A stretch of 64,000 nt of DNA from JAKFWF01 sp031374115 (GCA_031374115.1 JANMNO010000179.1:23960-87959), one strand, 5' to 3'. Numbered from the stretch's first letter, positions 52,293 to 62,354 are shown. The notes: a model not told the origin generated them from the sequence alone. Translations and numbers: made by a program.

Positions 52293-53677
52293 TCGGGCGA
52301 GCGGCACTCGATGTGAGCTTCCTGCTTCAGGTTGCGCAGATGGCCCTTGGCCATGATCTCGAACTCTTTCTGTTGCAGATCCTGGGCCACTTCGGTGCGG
52401 CGCTTCTCGTCTGCCTTGACCACCTTGCGGCTGCACACAGTATAAAGCTCGATGCCGTCCGTGCCAATGTTGGGCGGCACCATTTCTCCGTCCTTCGCGC
52501 TCAGCAGATGGCTGCGCAAGGGTTCGACCAGGGACGAGGGCTTGCGGGCGCCGAGGTCCTCGAATTTGGCATTGGGGACCCGCGCAGCGGTGGCCGACGC
52601 AGTTTTGCAGCCGCGGAACGATTGGCGAACCTTGTCGGCTTCCTGGAAACGGGCCGACAACACTTTCTGGTCCATCTTGCCCGGCACCGAGAGCGTGATA
52701 CGCTGCAGCTGCAACTCGACATCGTCTTCGCCGGTGGCACCGGTCGCCGCAAACTTATCGATGTCGCGTTGGCTGACGCTGACCTGGCTCGCGAACCGGC
52801 GGCGAATTACGTCGTTCCATGACAGGGTCGCCTTGAACCGGCCCTTCATCGCGGCGATGTCGGTGCCCATGCCCTTCAAATGCTCGGCGAACTGGTTCGG
52901 GCTCATCTTGTTGCGTTCTGCCAGCCCCTTGATCACGTCATCGATCTGGCTGTCCTCGATGCTGACGTTCAAGCGCTTGGCTTCCTGCAGCTTCAACCGC
53001 TCCTCGATGAGCTCGTCGAGCGCTGACTTCTTGATGCCGGGCAGCAAGCTCGAGCGGGCACTGGCGATCGCCTGCTGTTGCAAGGACAGTGCAAACTGCG
53101 TCTTGCGCTGATCGATCATCGCAAGGATTTGCTCGCGCGTTTTCGTCGTCTGGTGCTCCTTGACGATCTCGTCGACCATCGCGCGGAATTTCTGCTGGGT
53201 CGCCTCCGCGCCGACGAGGGCCTTCATGTTGGCTTGCGCGCGCGAGCCAATGTCGGCACCGAGCGCGTTCAGCTTGGCGCGCTGTTCCACGTCGAGCGCT
53301 GTGATCGGCTCGTCGTTGACGAGCATGATGATCGATTGCGTGCCACTGCCCTTTCCGGAGCCCTCGGGCGCGGCCACCGGTGACTTCTGAGCCGGTCGCG
53401 CAACCGCTGTCTTAGGCTTAGGCTTGGGTGCCGGAGCAGCGGTCGGCGGCGCTGCACTAGGATCGGGCGCGCCAAAGGGGCGCTGTACTTGCGGTTGGGG
53501 CTGTTGCTGCGGTGGAGGGGTGGTCGAGATAACGATTCCCGGCAGATTGGTCGTCTGTGCCAAAGCGGGTGGAGATGCTCCCGCACTGCCGATCAGCATC
53601 AAGAGCGACACGGCCGTTTTCGGCAGTGCCGAGCAAAGCAGTGAGAAACTGTAACGATTTGCAAGCCGCGGGTGCAT
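52280..53677 (-). CDS. surA: SurA-type periplasmic chaperone / peptidyl-prolyl isomerase
   Basis: About 465 residues. A signal peptide (to about 40, ending ALAQ) is followed by a Pro/Gln/Ala-rich linker of about 80 residues, then the SurA N-terminal chaperone domain (VNDEPITALDVEQRAKL onwards). One parvulin-like domain follows (QRITLSVP to VCSRKV). A second PPIase domain is not evident. SurA helps beta-barrel proteins such as LptD through the periplasm, consistent with the operon. Starts at 53737 or 53914 are possible. The Pro-rich linker is unusual in length. Confidence 0.9.
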   Translation of the reverse strand: MHPRLANRYSFSLLCSALPKTAVSLLMLIGSAGASPPALAQTTNLPGIVISTTPPPQQQPQPQVQRPFGAPDPSAAPPTAAPAPKPKPKTAVARPAQKSPVAAPEGSGKGSGTQSIIMLVNDEPITALDVEQRAKLNALGADIGSRAQANMKALVGAEATQQKFRAMVDEIVKEHQTTKTREQILAMIDQRKTQFALSLQQQAIASARSSLLPGIKKSALDELIEERLKLQEAKRLNVSIEDSQIDDVIKGLAERNKMSPNQFAEHLKGMGTDIAAMKGRFKATLSWNDVIRRRFASQVSVSQRDIDKFAATGATGEDDVELQLQRITLSVPGKMDQKVLSARFQEADKVRQSFRGCKTASATAARVPNAKFEDLGARKPSSLVEPLRSHLLSAKDGEMVPPNIGTDGIELYTVCSRKVVKADEKRRTEVAQDLQQKEFEIMAKGHLRNLKQEAHIECRSPECKK

Positions 53678-53876
53678 GACGTTCACTCGGAAGCCGACAA
53701 TCGTTGCCGGCAGGTTCGGTGTGGGACAAAAACTCATATTGGTCGCAACCCTAATGCGACTCGCGAGAGATGGGAGCAAGTTGTCCACATGAAGCGTGGC
53801 CCTTACAAGGCGAACCCGAACCGACGATTGCTGCCAAAAGTGCCCTAACGAGCCGGCAGCTCCATCGCCTGCAGCG

Positions 53877-56396
53877 CTATTTCGCCGGCTGATTGGTCGC
53901 AAACAGCGTATCAAGCGACTGCGTCTTGTAGCGGAAATCGCCCAGATACTTGAACTCGAACCGCAACATGAGGGTGCGATCCGGCACGATGTCGATCGAC
54001 GGATTGGTGATGAAGGTCTCGGAATAGGTGGCGGTCAGCACGAAGCAGTCGTCGGTATAACGCAGCTGCAAAGCGTCCTGAATGCGCTGATGGGTATCGA
54101 TATCGAAGCGCATCGATCCCAGAATGCTCCACCGATCGGTGAGTTTCAAACCAAGCAGGCCGAACAACTCCTGCTGGTCCTTGACGATGGTCTGAGTCGG
54201 ATCAGCGCCTGAGAATGTGTAGATCCCCTGAGCGAGGAGCGGGCCATAATTGAACTCGGCAAAGGCATCCGTGCGCCGCAGCGAGAGGTCGGACTCGTCG
54301 AATCGCGCCTGGCCGATGAACCGGAACATCGAGGAAGGTGCGAGATAGGCGCCCAATACATAGTCGGACCGCCCAGTTTCAAGACCGCTGCGCGGATTAT
54401 AGATCGGCTGCGATACGGCTGGGTTCGTGTCGGAGAAGTTGCCCGGGTTAGCGTATATATTGTCGCCGGAAAGATGGAAGCTCTGACCAGCGAGAATGCG
54501 CGCGGTACCGCCGCCATTGTTCTGAAACGTGTACTGCATGCCGACGTTCGCGCGCGTGCCGGTCTCGAGACGGTCCCAGCCAGACATCTTGTCGAGGTCG
54601 AACAAGTTGGTATCGTCGAACACCAGGCTCTTGGCATCCTCGTCGGGCAGATTGCGTTGCGTGACCTTGGCCGTCCGGCCGATGATCTGGCCGATCGGCT
54701 CGACCACGTGCGACGCGTTGGCCGAGTTCGCAACCCATGGGTAGGCGACGAGCACACCCGCGGTCGCGACGCCACGCGCACCCGACTCGTCCTGAATCCG
54801 AAGTCCGGTCACGGGATCGATGGCGTCTTTGACGTTGTAGATATCACCCCGAACATTGGCGAATGGCGTATAGGTGATACCAATTTGATCGGTCAGACGG
54901 CGCCGCCAATTGACGTCACCCGAGGCGCGCTCGATCTCGGTGCGGCGACCGCTAAGAATGTTGGTCGCGACCGGGCCATCGCCATTGCCGCGCGATTGGC
55001 TGATGGCGTTGACGTTGAAGCCCAATTCGCCGCCAAGCACGGGTTGACCGGCGATGTAGTTCCAGTCGATCACGGGGTGCACCCAGCTGTCCGACTGGCG
55101 CGTGTCGTCGAGCAGCAGCCCTCCGAACTGGTAGGCCGTCATGGCGAAATAGTTGCGCTCGCTTTGTCCGCGCAGGTAGACGCTGTTGACGCGATCGGTC
55201 TGCAGGATGCTGTCGAGTTTGTAGAAGCGGCGAAAGGAATCGTCGCTTTCAACCGTAACATCCCAGCCGAACTTCCACCACGACGAGAGTGAGAAGTCAC
55301 CGCGCGTTTGCACGCTGCCGCGCCAGTTGTCAGGCAAGGAGCTCGAAATTCGTTTGGTTACATCGTCGGTTTGGTCGATAGCGGCGAGCTTGATGAAATA
55401 TTCACCCGAGATGTCGCCGAACGTCACCTTGTGGCGCCAATCCGCCTGCCAGAGGATGCCCTGCTTGGCCGTATACATCGGGTGCAGGGTCACATCATAG
55501 TTCGGCGCGAGTGCGAAGAAGTACGGGATCTCCGACGTGAAGCCGAGCGTGCTGGACGAGCTGAACTCGGGCATCAGGAAGCCCGACTTGCGCTTCACGC
55601 TCGGGTCGGCGTGCTGGAAATACGGCAGGTACAACACGGGCTGCCCATAAAGCTCGAACCACGCATCCTGATAGGTCACGGTGCCATTCGCCTGATCGTG
55701 GATGATCTTGGCGGCGCTGATGCACCACAGCGGCGGCAGGCCAGGATCATTTTTGCAGGGTGTGAATTTGCCCTTCTCGAATTCCGTGATGTTGCCGTCG
55801 CGCCTCGTCGCCCGCTCGCCGACGATGCGCGTGTCGTCCTTGGTCACGGCGCTCAGCGATTGGATGAAGCCGTCGCGGAAATCTTCGCTCAGCGTCAAGC
55901 GCTCGGCGCGAACAATATTGCCGTTCGGCTCGCGCAGCTCGACATTGCCCATGGCGGTCAAGGTGCCGGCCGACTGATCGTATTGAACCTCGTCGGCCTT
56001 CAGGATGTAGTTGTTATAAAAGATCTCGACGTTGCCGCGGGCCCGAACTTTGTTGCCCTTGGTATCGTAGATCATCTCGTCGCCCTGCAGGTAGAGGGGC
56101 TTGGACCGGTCAATCTTCTGCGTCGGCCCGCCGAGGATGCCGCCCTTCTGCTTTGGGAATGACGAAATGCTTTTGCCGGGGGTCGATATACTGCTGGGAT
56201 CTTGCGCTTGCGCCGCGGGAGCGATTGCGCACAGAAGCAGCGTAACGGCGGCAAGCGCCGCCATCGAGCGGCTGGACACAAGCACGCCGAAGATCCGCGT
56301 GATAGCAGCAGCCGCCCGTCCCCGTGTCGCGTCACCGCAACGGAGATGGGCACCGGAGCGTCCGCGATCAAAGTGCGGGGTCCGCGCTGCGCGCAT
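53877..56396 (-). CDS. lptD: LPS-assembly protein LptD
   Basis: An 839-residue outer-membrane beta-barrel that inserts lipopolysaccharide into the outer leaflet. A long N-terminal region ends in a signal-like helix (MAALAAVTLLLCAIAPAAQA near 45-65). An OstA jellyroll domain (about 100-240, LYLQGDEMIYDTKGNKVRA) and the C-terminal barrel follow, ending with alternating aromatic strands. The start follows the lptG stop within three bases. A start at 56264 would give a standard signal peptide and is the main alternative. Confidence 0.95.
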   Translation of the reverse strand: MRAARTPHFDRGRSGAHLRCGDATRGRAAAAITRIFGVLVSSRSMAALAAVTLLLCAIAPAAQAQDPSSISTPGKSISSFPKQKGGILGGPTQKIDRSKPLYLQGDEMIYDTKGNKVRARGNVEIFYNNYILKADEVQYDQSAGTLTAMGNVELREPNGNIVRAERLTLSEDFRDGFIQSLSAVTKDDTRIVGERATRRDGNITEFEKGKFTPCKNDPGLPPLWCISAAKIIHDQANGTVTYQDAWFELYGQPVLYLPYFQHADPSVKRKSGFLMPEFSSSSTLGFTSEIPYFFALAPNYDVTLHPMYTAKQGILWQADWRHKVTFGDISGEYFIKLAAIDQTDDVTKRISSSLPDNWRGSVQTRGDFSLSSWWKFGWDVTVESDDSFRRFYKLDSILQTDRVNSVYLRGQSERNYFAMTAYQFGGLLLDDTRQSDSWVHPVIDWNYIAGQPVLGGELGFNVNAISQSRGNGDGPVATNILSGRRTEIERASGDVNWRRRLTDQIGITYTPFANVRGDIYNVKDAIDPVTGLRIQDESGARGVATAGVLVAYPWVANSANASHVVEPIGQIIGRTAKVTQRNLPDEDAKSLVFDDTNLFDLDKMSGWDRLETGTRANVGMQYTFQNNGGGTARILAGQSFHLSGDNIYANPGNFSDTNPAVSQPIYNPRSGLETGRSDYVLGAYLAPSSMFRFIGQARFDESDLSLRRTDAFAEFNYGPLLAQGIYTFSGADPTQTIVKDQQELFGLLGLKLTDRWSILGSMRFDIDTHQRIQDALQLRYTDDCFVLTATYSETFITNPSIDIVPDRTLMLRFEFKYLGDFRYKTQSLDTLFATNQPAK

Positions 56397-56399
56397 CAC

Positions 56400-57494
56400 T
56401 CAGCCATCCTCCTGGTGCAGTAGCACCGTCAACGATACAAACGCAGCGGTGGCCACCGGCACCCATATCGCCGTTACCGGCGACACGAGGCTCGCGACTC
56501 CAACTTGACGGGATACTTCCGCCATCAGGAAAAAACCGAAACCCCCGATCATCCCGGTGACCACCATAGTCTGGATGCGACCCGATCGGAATGACCTTAA
56601 CGACACAGTTGCCCCCAAAAGCACCATCGTCATCAACAGGGCGGGCCGGGACAACAGCAACTGATACTGGATCTTGTAAGCAGAAGATGAAATACCAGAC
56701 TTTTCAGCAACTTCGATCATGGTTGGCAGGTCGAAAACCGACATCGAAATGACCGTGCCCAGCGCATCTTTTACACGCTCGGGGGTGAGATAGGTGCTGA
56801 CGATGTAGGTCGCGAACTGTTCTGGCTCGCGTCCGGCCTTCGTGACCCATGCGTCTTCGAGATGCCAATAACCGTCCCGCAGGGAGGATTTGGCGGCATC
56901 TATGCGTTCGATGAAGCGGCCCTGGCCATCATATTGGAAGGCCGACACTGCCGTCAGGGTCATGCCCTTGTTGGTGACAGCGCCGGCTTGGAACACCGAG
57001 GGCCCGTCGGGGCCGTCCTGGCGCAACCAGTTACCGCCGCTTTGGCCGCGCAGGAAGTTCGATTCGCGCCCGAACGCCTCTGCAAATTGCCGTTCGGCTT
57101 CTGTTCTCGACGCTGCTGCGACCGGGTTGAAAACGACGACGGCGAAGACACCAAGCGCCAGTGCCACCGTCAGTCCCGGGCCGATGAACTGCCATGCCGA
57201 CATGCCGGCTGCGCGCATGACCGCGAGTTCGCTTTTGCGATTGAGCATCAACAGGGCGCCGATGGTGCCGACAAGCACCGCGAATGCGAGCAAGATCTCG
57301 GTGTAGGCGGGCAATCGCAGCAGGGTCATCAGCACGAGCTTGCCGACCCGCACGTTGCCGTATTTTCCGGCCTGCCGCAGCAACTCGACGAAATCGATCA
57401 TGAAAATCAGCACCGAGCAGAGCGCAAACGTGCCGAGGATCGCAATCAGGAATTTGCGCGCGATATAACGCCGGAGCGTACGGCGGCCAATCAT
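56400..57494 (-). CDS. lptG: LPS export ABC transporter permease LptG
   Basis: A 364-residue YjgP/YjgQ-family permease. Three N-terminal membrane helices, a periplasmic beta-jellyroll (about 135-270) and three C-terminal helices are visible. The coupling-helix segment NRKSELAVMRAAGMSAW is characteristic. With LptF and the LptB ATPase it extracts lipopolysaccharide from the inner membrane. The ATG at 57494 overlaps the lptF stop (ATGA). Confidence 0.95.
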   Translation of the reverse strand: MIGRRTLRRYIARKFLIAILGTFALCSVLIFMIDFVELLRQAGKYGNVRVGKLVLMTLLRLPAYTEILLAFAVLVGTIGALLMLNRKSELAVMRAAGMSAWQFIGPGLTVALALGVFAVVVFNPVAAASRTEAERQFAEAFGRESNFLRGQSGGNWLRQDGPDGPSVFQAGAVTNKGMTLTAVSAFQYDGQGRFIERIDAAKSSLRDGYWHLEDAWVTKAGREPEQFATYIVSTYLTPERVKDALGTVISMSVFDLPTMIEVAEKSGISSSAYKIQYQLLLSRPALLMTMVLLGATVSLRSFRSGRIQTMVVTGMIGGFGFFLMAEVSRQVGVASLVSPVTAIWVPVATAAFVSLTVLLHQEDG

Positions 57495-58708
57495 AGCGCG
57501 GCTCCCGAACTGGCCGCTTGACGCGTCTTGCCCCGGCGCGCGGATTTTGCCGGCCGCAAACGCCTCCATACATCGACGGCCCACATATTCGCGCGATCGG
57601 ACAATGTCGGGCCGGGCCGGGGCCGGGATTTCGCAGCGATGATCCCGATCGACAGCAGCACTGCCCCGATCGGGAGTGCATAGAGCACCGGGATAGCGCT
57701 TTGGTTCAAGACCACGACGTTGTTGGCGGCCAACCCTGCGACGCGCACAGCGAAACCCAGCAACACCGCGGCGGTGATCGACTGCACCCGGTTCTGCCGT
57801 GTCGATTGTGCTTGACCGACGAAGGCCAGCGCAATCATCACGAAGGCGAACGGGTACAAGGGATTGGCGAAGCGCTCATGCAACTCGGCGCGAAAAAAGC
57901 CTGGCTGCCGAAGGTAGTCGGGATCCTTCGGCAACGGATGAGCGAGTTCCGAGTAGTAGCGTTCCCGCGGCCGCAGCTCCGGCTTCGCATCGGGTCTTTC
58001 GAACCGGTCGAGATCGACCGCGTAGCTATCGAACGCGATGATCTGCGGCGGTTCAGTCGTCTTCGCACGGCGAACGATATGGCCGGCCGTCATGTACAAG
58101 TAGGACATGCCATCCTGCTTGCGTACCGTGCCGCGTTCGGCCAGGTACGAAAGCGTCTGCTTGGGATCGCGCTGGTCGTGCATGAGGATGCCGAGCAACT
58201 CGCCGTTGAGCGATCGATCGCGGATATGGAATGTGAGATTGGGCTCGGGCGTCGAGAAGCGCCCCGGTTGAATCGCTTGACCGATCAGATTGGTGCGGGC
58301 GGAGATGATCAGTGCGCGCAACTCACGCAGGCTCCACGGCGTGCCGACATGATTGACTGCAGACACTGCCAGCGACACCAAGAGCGCCAGCAGCAGCAAC
58401 GGCCGCGCAACCGTCCACATGGTCGCGCCGGACGCCGTGAGGACGATGAGTTCGCTGTCGCCGTTAAGACGCGTCAAGACGTGAATGACCGCTACCAGCA
58501 ACGCGATCGGTGCAATCAACGCCATCAAGTTCGGCAAGGTGAGCGTGGTGATCATGAGGAAGGTCGCAATATCGTGGCCATCGCTGGTCACGACATTGAG
58601 TTCGCGCAGCGCGAGCGCGATCCACACCACTCCCGACAGCGAGAGCAAGATCAACAATAATGCGCCGGAGGCCTGCCGGAACACGTATCGGCCAAAAATC
58701 GTCATCAT
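57491..58708 (-). CDS. lptF: LPS export ABC transporter permease LptF
   Basis: A 405-residue YjgP/YjgQ-family permease with the same layout as LptG. It shows the start MTIFGRYVFRQ, the coupling segment LNGDSELIVLTASGATMW, a periplasmic jellyroll and three C-terminal helices, with a basic cytoplasmic tail (about 380-405). It is the first gene of the lptF-lptG-lptD-surA-pdxA-ksgA operon and is divergent from pepA. The start could be either of two adjacent ATGs (58708 or 58705). Confidence 0.95.
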   Translation of the reverse strand: MMTIFGRYVFRQASGALLLILLSLSGVVWIALALRELNVVTSDGHDIATFLMITTLTLPNLMALIAPIALLVAVIHVLTRLNGDSELIVLTASGATMWTVARPLLLLALLVSLAVSAVNHVGTPWSLRELRALIISARTNLIGQAIQPGRFSTPEPNLTFHIRDRSLNGELLGILMHDQRDPKQTLSYLAERGTVRKQDGMSYLYMTAGHIVRRAKTTEPPQIIAFDSYAVDLDRFERPDAKPELRPRERYYSELAHPLPKDPDYLRQPGFFRAELHERFANPLYPFAFVMIALAFVGQAQSTRQNRVQSITAAVLLGFAVRVAGLAANNVVVLNQSAIPVLYALPIGAVLLSIGIIAAKSRPRPGPTLSDRANMWAVDVWRRLRPAKSARRGKTRQAASSGAAL

Positions 58709-58924
58709 CAATTGCCGATCATGGCGGAACAGTCGCGTCGTGCCGAGAGAAAGTACAACCGCGCGGCTCCCATAGCACGGTGGCGGAATTTCGACTGATG
58801 CCTGAGTGCGACAATCCACGATCCGTTCAAAGGCTTGCGCTCGGCGTTACACCGGTACATTGGTTAGAGCTTGGTTCGATCCGATCTATCCGGTTCCGCC
58901 GCCGACAGTCGAGGATTTTTGCCG

Positions 58925-60463
58925 ATGCCTCTCTCTCTAGATATATCCTTTGCGCCGCTAAGTACCGTACCTGAGGCAACATCGGTTGTGCTGGCAGTGG
59001 CGGGCGATGGCACGCCTGGGTGGGGTGAGGTTGCCAAGGCACTCGATGCCGCGTCTAAGGGTGCGCTGAGCGCTGGTGCGCGAGCGGCCGATTTCATCGG
59101 CAAGGCGAAAGCTGCGATCGAACTCTTGGCACCGGCTCATCTCGACGTTCGGCGGTTGATCGTCCTCGGTGCCGGCGCCAAGCAAGAGCCCGTACCCGAT
59201 TGGCTCAGCCTCGGCGGTGTCGCGCTCGGCCAAATTCAAGCGCGCAAGACGAAGGTCGCTTCGCTCGTAGTCGACGTTCAGTCTGGGGAAGACAAAAGCG
59301 CGGGGCAGATCGCAGCCGATCTCGCGCTCGGTGCATTGTTGCGCAGCTACACGTTCAAAAAATATCACACCAAGGTTGGTGATACGAACGGCAATGGGTC
59401 GAAACAAAACGGGCTCGAGACGCTGGTCATCCTGACTGCCGATCCTGCTGGCGCACGCGCCGCGTTCGTGCGCGCAAAGGCGCTAGCCGAAGGCATCGCA
59501 CTCGCACGCGATCTCGTCAACGAACCGGCGAACATTCTCGACCCGGTGGAGTTTGCCAAGCGCACCAAGGTGCTGACCAAGGTCGGCATCGAGATCGAAA
59601 TTCTCGATGTCGATGCGATGGAAGCCCTCAAGATGGGTGCACTCCTGGGCGTCGGCCAGGGCAGCAGCAAGCCCTCGCGCCTCGTCGTCATGCAGTGGCA
59701 CGGTGCGAAGTCGAAAAAGGCCAAGCCGCTGTGCTTCGTCGGCAAAGGCGTGACCTTCGATTCGGGCGGCATTTCGATCAAGCCGGCTGGCGGCATGGAG
59801 GACATGAAGGGCGACATGGGGGGAGCTGCCTGTGTCACCGGGCTCATGTATGCGCTGGCTGCCCGCAAGGCGCCGGTCAACGCGGTGGGGCTGATCGGCC
59901 TCGTCGAGAACATGATATCGGGCAACGCCCAGCGCCCCGGCGATATCGTCACCTCGATGTCGGGGCAGACGATCGAAGTGTTGAACACCGACGCCGAGGG
60001 CCGCCTGGTTCTGGCCGATGTGCTCTGGTACGCGCAGGATCGATTCAAGCCGAAGTTCGTCGTCAACCTGGCGACATTGACGGGCGCGATCATGGTCGCG
60101 CTGGGCAAGGAGTACGCCGGCCTGTTTTCGAACGACGACAAGCTCGCGGCGGACCTACATGCGGCGGGGGAGGCGACCGAAGAGAAGGTGTGGCGGATGC
60201 CGCTCGCTAAAGCATACGACAAGTTGATCGACTCCAAGAACGCCGACATGAAGAACATTGGTGGCCGCTTCGGTGGCGCCATCACCGCCGCTCAGTTTTT
60301 GCAGCGCTTCATCGTCAAGGGCACGCCGTGGGCGCATCTCGACGTGGCCGGCGTCGCGATGGACAGCAGCAAGACCGACATCAGCCAAGGCTGGGCCTCC
60401 GGCTGGGGCGTGCGCCTGCTCGACCGGCTGGTGAGCGACCAGCACGAGAAGGGGGAGAAGTGA
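58925..60463 (+). CDS. pepA: Leucyl aminopeptidase
   Basis: A 512-residue M17 metallopeptidase. The N-terminal macro-like domain (to about 180) precedes the catalytic domain, with the Zn/Mn-binding and catalytic residues in VGKGVTFDSGGISIKPAG and the signature NTDAEGRLVLADVLWYA. It removes N-terminal residues and in E. coli also binds DNA in Xer recombination. Its location divergent from lptF is standard. GAGGA lies nine bases before the ATG. The stop codon merges into a 7-base tandem repeat. Confidence 0.96.
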   Translation: MPLSLDISFAPLSTVPEATSVVLAVAGDGTPGWGEVAKALDAASKGALSAGARAADFIGKAKAAIELLAPAHLDVRRLIVLGAGAKQEPVPDWLSLGGVALGQIQARKTKVASLVVDVQSGEDKSAGQIAADLALGALLRSYTFKKYHTKVGDTNGNGSKQNGLETLVILTADPAGARAAFVRAKALAEGIALARDLVNEPANILDPVEFAKRTKVLTKVGIEIEILDVDAMEALKMGALLGVGQGSSKPSRLVVMQWHGAKSKKAKPLCFVGKGVTFDSGGISIKPAGGMEDMKGDMGGAACVTGLMYALAARKAPVNAVGLIGLVENMISGNAQRPGDIVTSMSGQTIEVLNTDAEGRLVLADVLWYAQDRFKPKFVVNLATLTGAIMVALGKEYAGLFSNDDKLAADLHAAGEATEEKVWRMPLAKAYDKLIDSKNADMKNIGGRFGGAITAAQFLQRFIVKGTPWAHLDVAGVAMDSSKTDISQGWASGWGVRLLDRLVSDQHEKGEK

Positions 60464-60510
60464 GGTGTGAGGTGTGGGGAGTAGGGAGTGGGGAGTGGGG
60501 AGTGGGACAG
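60462..60510 (+). repeat. Heptanucleotide tandem repeat at the pepA 3-prime end
   Basis: Seven consecutive 7-base units start inside the pepA stop codon: GAGGTGT twice, then GGGGAGT, AGGGAGT, GGGGAGT, GGGGAGT and a degenerate GGGACAG. The strict seven-base period and the purine-rich G bias suggest slippage-prone minisatellite DNA. It is in the untranslated trailer of pepA, so length change would not alter the protein. Confidence 0.85.
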
Positions 60511-60900
60511 GGGGCGGTTGTTGGCTGGAAGTACGCTTATCAGCATGGTCCGTGAAGATATCGGCCGACGCGTTATCATCAGCAACTCAGCCGATCAGTC
60601 GGTTTAGATACCCGCTGTCCCAATCCGAACCAAGTGGTTTACCGCAGTTAAGATCCATTATTTTCCATAATATGTATTCTGCGAATGATGGACATCACAG
60701 GGAGCCGGTAAACACGCCCAGAAAACAGGCTGATATCACCAACACCTACTTGACCCGGCCCCTGAGACCGCCCCGAAAAGACGATCGGTTGCGTCCCACA
60801 GTATTGCGCCGAGGCACCATCAGTGTGATCAATTGTGAAACCGTTCCCCGCCATCCGGTGAAATACGCAGACGCTATCACCAGCTCCAACAGGCCAAGCC
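60511..60900. other. Intergenic region between pepA and the LysE gene
   Basis: About 390 bases without a convincing gene. The middle is AT-rich (around 60650-60690) compared with its surroundings, and several short open frames on both strands lack family resemblance and ribosome-binding sites. It presumably carries the promoter of the LysE gene. I see no strong terminator for pepA and no RNA gene I recognise. Confidence 0.5.
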
Positions 60901-61512
60901 ATGACCTACCAAATGACCGCAGCATTTGCGGCAGCCTTCTTCGTGCTGGCGTTATCGCCGGGACCCGGGTTGGCAGCTATTCTCTCGCGCTCCCTCGGCA
61001 GTGGCATGCCGGCCGGTCTGGCGGTGACGACCGGCTTGGTGATCGGTGATGCAGTCTTTCTCGGCATCGCCATGATCGGATTATCGGCGATCGCCAACAC
61101 GATGGGACCGATGTTCCAGGTCGTGAAATATTCGGGCGCTGCCTATCTGGTATGGCTCGGCATCCAGGCAATTCGAGCCGCGACCAAGCCTGTCGAAATC
61201 CAGCCGAGACCATCCGCAACTTTGCTGACGGACGTGGGCCTTGGGCTCGTCGTTACATTGGGTAACCCGAAGCCGATCTTGTTCTACGGCGCTCTGTTGC
61301 CGAACTTTCTGGATCTGTCGAGCGTGACCTCCGGCGACTTTGCAATCCTGATGGCGGTCGTGGTCGCCGTTTCATTTGGCGTGTACAGCGGCTACATGCT
61401 GGTCATCGAACGTGCGCGTAGGCTTTTGAGCTCCACGCGCGCCGTGAAGCGGCTCAATCAAGCGACCGGCGTGATGTTGATCGGCGCAGGACTCGCTATC
61501 GCAAGCAGGTGA
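60901..61512 (+). CDS. LysE/RhtB-family amino acid exporter
   Basis: A 203-residue inner-membrane protein with about six helices. It has the family N-terminal signature ALSPGPGLAAILSRSL, the VVKYSGAAYLVWLGIQAIR segment and the central VTLGNPKPILFYGALLP motif. LysE/RhtB proteins export amino acids such as lysine, threonine or homoserine lactone. The substrate is not predictable. Convergent with the hydrolase gene, with no terminator in the 35-base gap. Confidence 0.93.
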   Translation: MTYQMTAAFAAAFFVLALSPGPGLAAILSRSLGSGMPAGLAVTTGLVIGDAVFLGIAMIGLSAIANTMGPMFQVVKYSGAAYLVWLGIQAIRAATKPVEIQPRPSATLLTDVGLGLVVTLGNPKPILFYGALLPNFLDLSSVTSGDFAILMAVVVAVSFGVYSGYMLVIERARRLLSSTRAVKRLNQATGVMLIGAGLAIASR

Positions 61513-61547
61513 CCGAGCTGCACCTCCGGTAACTGCGCTTCAACTCC

Positions 61548-62354
61548 CTACCCCCTTGCCTTCGCGATCCAAGCTCGCACCTCATCGAGCCCGCCATGGC
61601 GGAAGGCGTCGATGTGCCAGCCGGCCGGATATTCGATATAACGCTTCACGCCCGGGAGAGCGTCGTACAGACGGCGGGCGAATCGTGCCGGCACGATCGT
61701 GTCGAGCGCGCCGGCAAGAACCAAAACCGGTGCCGTGACGCGCGCCACGTGTTCGATGGAGTTGTATGGATCTTCGAGCCCCCAACGCACCGGAAAATAC
61801 CAAAAACGGTCGGCGGCAACGTCGGCGAGCGATGTATACGGCGACTCGAGCACGACGGCTGCGACCGGCCGGGCTGCTGCCACCTGCACCGCGACACCGG
61901 TGCCGAGCGACTCGCCGTACACGACGATGCCGGCGGCTGCGGTCCCTGTTGCGCGCATCGCATCGTAGGCCCGAATGGCATCGGCGATGTTGCCGGCTTC
62001 GGACGGCGATCCGGTCGAACCGGAGTAGCCGCGATAACTCATCGCGTATAAACCCCAACCCTGCGCCCGCATGGCCTGGAATTGTGCAGCGCGGTTCTGC
62101 AGGCCGCCGCCGTTGCCGTGGAAGTACAAAATCGTCGGCTGGCCGGGTTTTGCTTCACCCCTCCATATGACGATCGACGCGCCATCAGGCGCCGTCAGTC
62201 GCTCGACTTTCAGATCCGCCAAGCCAACCGCTGCCGGCGACACCTCGCCACCGAAAGGCACATAGATGAGTTTGCGCTGAAATAGATAGAGCAAGGTGAG
62301 CAGCGCGAACCACAGGCAAGCAACGGTGATGAGGGTGAGTTTCACAAGTCTCAA
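61548..62354 (-). CDS. Alpha/beta hydrolase (ABHD13/Bem46-like)
   Basis: A 268-residue membrane-anchored hydrolase. One N-terminal hydrophobic helix (about 5-25) is followed by the hydrolase core with the oxyanion loop HGNGGG, nucleophile Ser149 in YGESLG, Asp218 (GALDTIVP) and His247 (GWHID). This layout matches Bem46/ABHD13-like serine hydrolases, which face the periplasm. Translation starts at TTG with GGAAGG seven bases upstream, and a GTG at 62345 is the alternative. It follows the TPR gene in the same direction after 35 bases. Confidence 0.88.
   Translation of the reverse strand: MRLVKLTLITVACLWFALLTLLYLFQRKLIYVPFGGEVSPAAVGLADLKVERLTAPDGASIVIWRGEAKPGQPTILYFHGNGGGLQNRAAQFQAMRAQGWGLYAMSYRGYSGSTGSPSEAGNIADAIRAYDAMRATGTAAAGIVVYGESLGTGVAVQVAAARPVAAVVLESPYTSLADVAADRFWYFPVRWGLEDPYNSIEHVARVTAPVLVLAGALDTIVPARFARRLYDALPGVKRYIEYPAGWHIDAFRHGGLDEVRAWIAKARG

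Noticed and set aside
54474..56162. Two long plus-strand open frames opposite lptD
   Set aside because: Both are antisense to lptD with no recognisable domain, and they arise from GC-rich codon bias.
57518..58660. 380-codon plus-strand open frame opposite lptF
   Set aside because: Antisense to lptF, which has clear family motifs. The product is Arg/Gln/His-rich low complexity, typical of an antisense shadow.
60462..60510. Repeat array as a CRISPR
   Set aside because: Units are seven bases with no spacers and no cas genes in the window. It is a simple tandem repeat.
60474..61049. 191-codon frame running through the intergenic region into the LysE gene
   Set aside because: It begins in the simple repeat, has no ribosome-binding site or family resemblance, and overlaps the real LysE gene in another frame.
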